DNA from: Boswellia sacra
Taxonomy: Eukaryota > Streptophyta > Magnoliopsida > Sapindales > Burseraceae
Assembly: GCA_013180625.2 (NCBI GenBank)
Contig: SNVD02011423.1
Coordinates: 186,001-250,000 of the forward strand
DNA: 64,000 bases
Reading direction: 5' to 3'
Both the position numbers and the translations under genes were made by a program. This document shows positions 60,721-64,000 of this stretch, piece by piece. The stretch's first letter is position 1. Every line of letters begins with the position of its first letter. The notes beneath the pieces were generated by a model. It worked only from the letters and a program-made list of their open reading frames with translations, was not told the DNA's origin and did no database searches.

Positions 60721-61541
60721 AGTGAGAAAGGGCAATAGAAGGTAAATATGTTAAGAAAAGAGTCCAAATACAATTCTTTCTCTACTTCTAGAAGTTTTAT
60801 AAGTTATTTCCTTAAAATGGAATTGACAGCTGTAAAGTGTTTTGACATCCCTGCTTGTAATACCATCTCTTTGGGTTTGAAAAGTCAGACATTGATTTTA
60901 CACGTGGCATCAAAAGAGCGTTTTTCGGTTGTGGTTTGCGAAAGTTGGACGAAAAGTTGGAAGTTTTCATCGATTTATCGACTTTTTAATTTGACATATG
61001 AGAATAATGTTAAGTTTATAATATTAAATAAAATTGATTATTAGGATGTTATAGATGTACTATTATTTTTAAATTAAATAGTTAATTATGACTTTTTTAT
61101 TTTAAAAATTTTATTATTTAAATAAAAATTTAATAATTATTTATAAATATATAGTTAATATTAAATATTAATAAGGGCTCTGTGTCTGTTATTGATTTGT
61201 ATTAATTTTAGAGTAGTGTTAAATTTATAATATTTATATAACCTAAATTTTATATATTTGATGTGATAATTTATACGATAAATATTTATTGAAGAAGAAA
61301 AAAATAAAAAAGAAATTGAGAAGTTACATCTTCAATAGAATTTACTATGTAAATTGTCATATCAGATTATAAAGTTTGAGTTATACGAAACTTATAAGCC
61401 TACCATTACTACTAATCTTAAGGTTGGCCACGCTTAAAGATTGGTGTCGTCCCACTAGCTAATGGTGATTGACAACCTCTGCGTAGGGTTGGTAATGGGG
61501 TGGGGCCGCAAGTACCAATCCCAGTCTCGTTGAATTTTTTT
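60721..61541. other. Intergenic, no gene seen
   Basis: AT-rich DNA upstream of the MORC6-like gene. A 98-codon frame at 60748-61044 has no recognisable domain or coding bias and is not called. Confidence 0.5.
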
Positions 61542-61829
61542 AGGTTAATTCTAATTTACCCCCTGAGGTTAGGCCTAAAAAAAATTGAGAACCTCAGTTT
61601 TCTGAAATCTAAGATTGCCCCCTAAGGTTACTGTAGCACCGTTAGATTTAACGGAAAATGTATTAAACCGTTAGATTTAATAAAAAATAGCGTTAAGTTA
61701 CTATTTAATACATTTTCTGTTAAATCTAACGGTGATACAGTAACCTCAAGGGGCAATATTAGATTTCAGAAAACTGAGGTCCTTAATTTTCTTTAAGCCT
61801 AACCTCAGGGGGCAAATTAGAATTATCCC
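61542..61829. mobile_element. Foldback MITE, Mutator-like (9-bp target duplication)
   Basis: A 288-bp element is almost entirely self-complementary. The left arm starts AGGTTAATTCTAATTTACCC and the right arm, read inverted, starts GGGATAATTCTAATTTGCCC; both continue CCTGAGGTTAGGC and on through a stem with TTAGATTTAACGG near the loop. Direct repeats of AATTTTTTT flank it at 61533-61541 and 61830-61838; nine bases is the Mutator superfamily size. No coding capacity. The low complexity of the duplicated target makes it slightly less certain than the hairpin itself. Confidence 0.82.
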
Positions 61830-61838
61830 AATTTTTTT

Positions 61839-62549
61839 CTATCCCGTCCTATCCTGTTACACTAGAATGGACCAGAGTGAGGTGAGGGCAAATTTTAAAG
61901 AAAACACGGACCCTTTCCACCCCGCTTAATTTAAATTTTATTAAATTATTTTATCTAAAATACGAATATATTTATAATCTTTATTTAAAAATTATAAAAA
62001 ATTTATATTCAATCTACTTCATTAAAAAAAATACATACATCTATAAATTTTTAAAATAACATAAATATAATTTATTTTTAATCTAAAATGAAATACATAT
62101 ACACATAATATATATCCTAAAATATTTCATAACAAATTTAATTATTCAACAATCATTAAAAATAAAAAAAGTTAATTTATATTAGATAAAAATATTTGTA
62201 TACATTTTTATTTATATTTTTATTGTACAAGCTAAACGGTTATTGTACTTAAACTTAAAAGAACTAAAGTTAATTTATATTATATAAAAAATCCATTACT
62301 CATAAAGTTTACGTAAGTTTTCATTTTTATTGGCATTATGCAAGCTAAATGGTAATTGTACAAATTAGTTATTTGATATAAAAAAAGCGATCACTAATTA
62401 CCATTTGATTTTATTAGTAATAGCATTACATACTCTATTAGAAATATGTTAAAAGTATATTATTGTTTGTACACTAGTTAATTGACAAATTTTTAAATAG
62501 TTGATAATACGATTAAATAATTTTTTAATAGCATGTTGATTTAATTTCA

Positions 62550-62599
<50 letters not shown>

Positions 62600-62625
62600 T
62601 GATTGACATATACCAATTAATTAAC
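61839..62625. other. AT-rich spacer between two transposons
   Basis: No gene. Contains a near-duplicate pair of short words around 62220-62360 and an (AAT)n microsatellite at 62553-62599. Confidence 0.6.
62553..62599. repeat. (AAT)n microsatellite
   Basis: About 15 uninterrupted AAT/ATA units, 26 bp before the Mutator-type element. Confidence 0.9.
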
Positions 62626-63907
62626 GGGATAATATCATAAATCACCCCTGAAGTTTAGCTAATTATCATGCGGAAAGCCTCTTATGTAAATATATCAACG
62701 CGATCCCTAACGTTTGCGTTTAAGTTTCATCCAGGTCCAACCAACAGATTCCGTTAGCTTTCAAATTAACGTTTTGGGGTATTTTAGTAAAATGAGATAA
62801 TTCATATGGGATTATATCATAAACCATCCCTGAAGTTTAGCCAATTATCATGCAGAAAGTCTATTATGTAAATATATCAGCGCGGTCCCTAATGTTTGCG
62901 TTTAAGCTTCATCCAGGTCCAGCCAACAGATTCCGTTTGTGTAGAAACTGAGAAAAAAAATTAAAAATACCATTTTGCCCTTACTTTTATATCCTTTTTT
63001 CTTTCTTTTTTTTCACAGCCGAAAATCCAATCCCTTTTCACATCCACAGTTACCTCTCTCACCCCAACCTCTCAATCTCCAAACATAACTTTGGCTGGCT
63101 ACTGGTTCTTTATAAAATTTCAGCTTGAGATTTTTTTTGTCTTTATTTTGTTGCTTCATTTCAATACGTACTGTCTGTGAATGTTTTCTTAGGTTGAGAA
63201 ATTTTTAAAGAAGTTAGTGAGGAGAAAGAAAAGCGTGCCAGTTTTGAGTTTTAGAGTTTTTGCATAATTTTTTTTAAACATAATTGTTGAAATAATCTGG
63301 ATTTAATTTTGAATATTTGATTCTTTTTTTTAATAACTTTATGATTGAGTTGAGATGATGGGTGTTGATGGTGGAGGAAAATTCGGTGCTATCATGGTGG
63401 AGTCTTATGACGTATATATATTTTTTTAAATGAATTTGATGGTGGTGATAGTGGCTATGGTGGTTATGGATGGTGATGTTTGTGTGATATGAAATAAAGA
63501 TTTTAGAAAAGAAAATTCAAGGGTTAGTTTTACGTTTACTGATATGAAATTATGTCATTTTACTAAAATACCCCAAAATGTTAATTTGAAAGCTAGCGGA
63601 ATTTGTTGGCTGGACCTGGATGAAACTTAAACGCAAACGTTAGGGACCGCGCTGATATATTTACATAAGAGGCTTTCCGCATGATAATTAGCTAAACTTC
63701 AGGGGTGGTTTATGATATTATCCCATATGAAATTATGTAATTTTACTAAAATACCCCAAAACGTTAATTTGAAATTTAACGGAATTTGTTGGCTAGACCT
63801 GGATGAAGCTTAAACGTAAATGTTAGGGACGGCACTGATATATTTACATAAGAGGCTTTCCGCATTATAATTAGCTAAACTTCATGGGTGGTTTATAATA
63901 TTATCCC
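62626..63907. mobile_element. Non-autonomous Mutator-type element with tandemly doubled terminal inverted repeats
   Basis: The 1,282-bp element starts GGGATAATATCATAAATCAC and ends, inverted, GGGATAATATTATAAACCAC. It is flanked by a perfect 10-bp direct repeat ATTAATTAAC (62616-62625 and 63908-63917). Each terminal repeat is itself a tandem array with a 182-bp period: left units start at 62626 and 62808 (the second shortened at about 62935), and right units end at 63907 and 63725. Shared words include CATCCAGGTCCARCCAACAG and GCGTTTAAGYTTCATCCAGG. The interior (about 62936-63540) has no transposase frame, only low-complexity GATGGTGG-type and pyrimidine-rich sequence. Long TIRs plus a 9-11-bp target duplication fit MULEs. 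Confidence 0.88.
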
Positions 63908-64000
63908 ATTAATTAACATTATATATATATGAAAAATTAATAATTAAATTAATTAATTTAAATTACGATAAATCATATATTTAATTTGTAAGATTATTCT

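Noticed and set aside
60748..61044. A 98-codon plus-strand frame upstream of the MORC6-like gene
   Set aside because: No domain, no coding bias and no conserved motif; it starts beside the presumed leader region of the opposite-strand gene.

Overview
The window is nuclear DNA of a flowering plant, most likely a eudicot. Genes are split by GT-AG introns, intergenic DNA is very AT-rich, and the proteins match land-plant families: a UBX protein, an LRR receptor-like protein, MOS1, a plant MORC ATPase and a plant U2 snRNA gene with its plant-type promoter. I cannot name the species. No operons, CRISPR arrays or bacterial features are present. All exon models were built by hand from open frames and splice consensus; coding phase closes across every junction in each model.

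Layout. 1-4429 (+): 3' part of a PUX10-like UAS/UBX protein, whose 3.1-kb intron holds an intact TRIM retrotransposon and a truncated LINE-like tail. 5372-7563 (+): plastid Sec14/CRAL-TRIO protein. 8252-8447 (-): U2 snRNA. 9310-10402 (+): secreted SOUL heme-binding protein. 11699-14086 (-): membrane apyrase of the APY7 type. About 17.0-26.6 kb (+): MOS1-like immune/chromatin regulator of 1,610 aa. 28846-31864 (+): EMB2759-like protein. 33259-36571 (+): plastid-type multi-pass membrane protein. 38537-40223 (+): small basic, probably mitochondrial protein. 44200-47115 (+): LRR receptor-like protein with 32 repeats and no kinase. 51478-59381 (-): MORC6-like GHKL ATPase in 19 coding exons. 61.5-63.9 kb: two Mutator-type non-autonomous elements.

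Shared biology. In Arabidopsis, MOS1 and MORC proteins both act on chromatin and on expression of immune-receptor genes, and the RLP is a candidate surface receptor; their proximity may be chance. PUX10-like proteins recruit CDC48, the Sec14-like and membrane proteins look plastid-targeted, and EMB2759 is an essential plant protein. From memory, the Sec14-like and EMB2759 genes are neighbours in Arabidopsis (At5g63060 and At5g63050), so part of the window may be an expanded ancestral block.

I found no clear undescribed multi-gene system. The most unusual structures are a Mutator-type element whose terminal repeats are themselves tandemly doubled, a TRIM LTR whose first bases are a perfect plant snRNA upstream element, a 670-bp duplicated non-coding segment flanking one gene, and the kinase-less GSO-like receptor.
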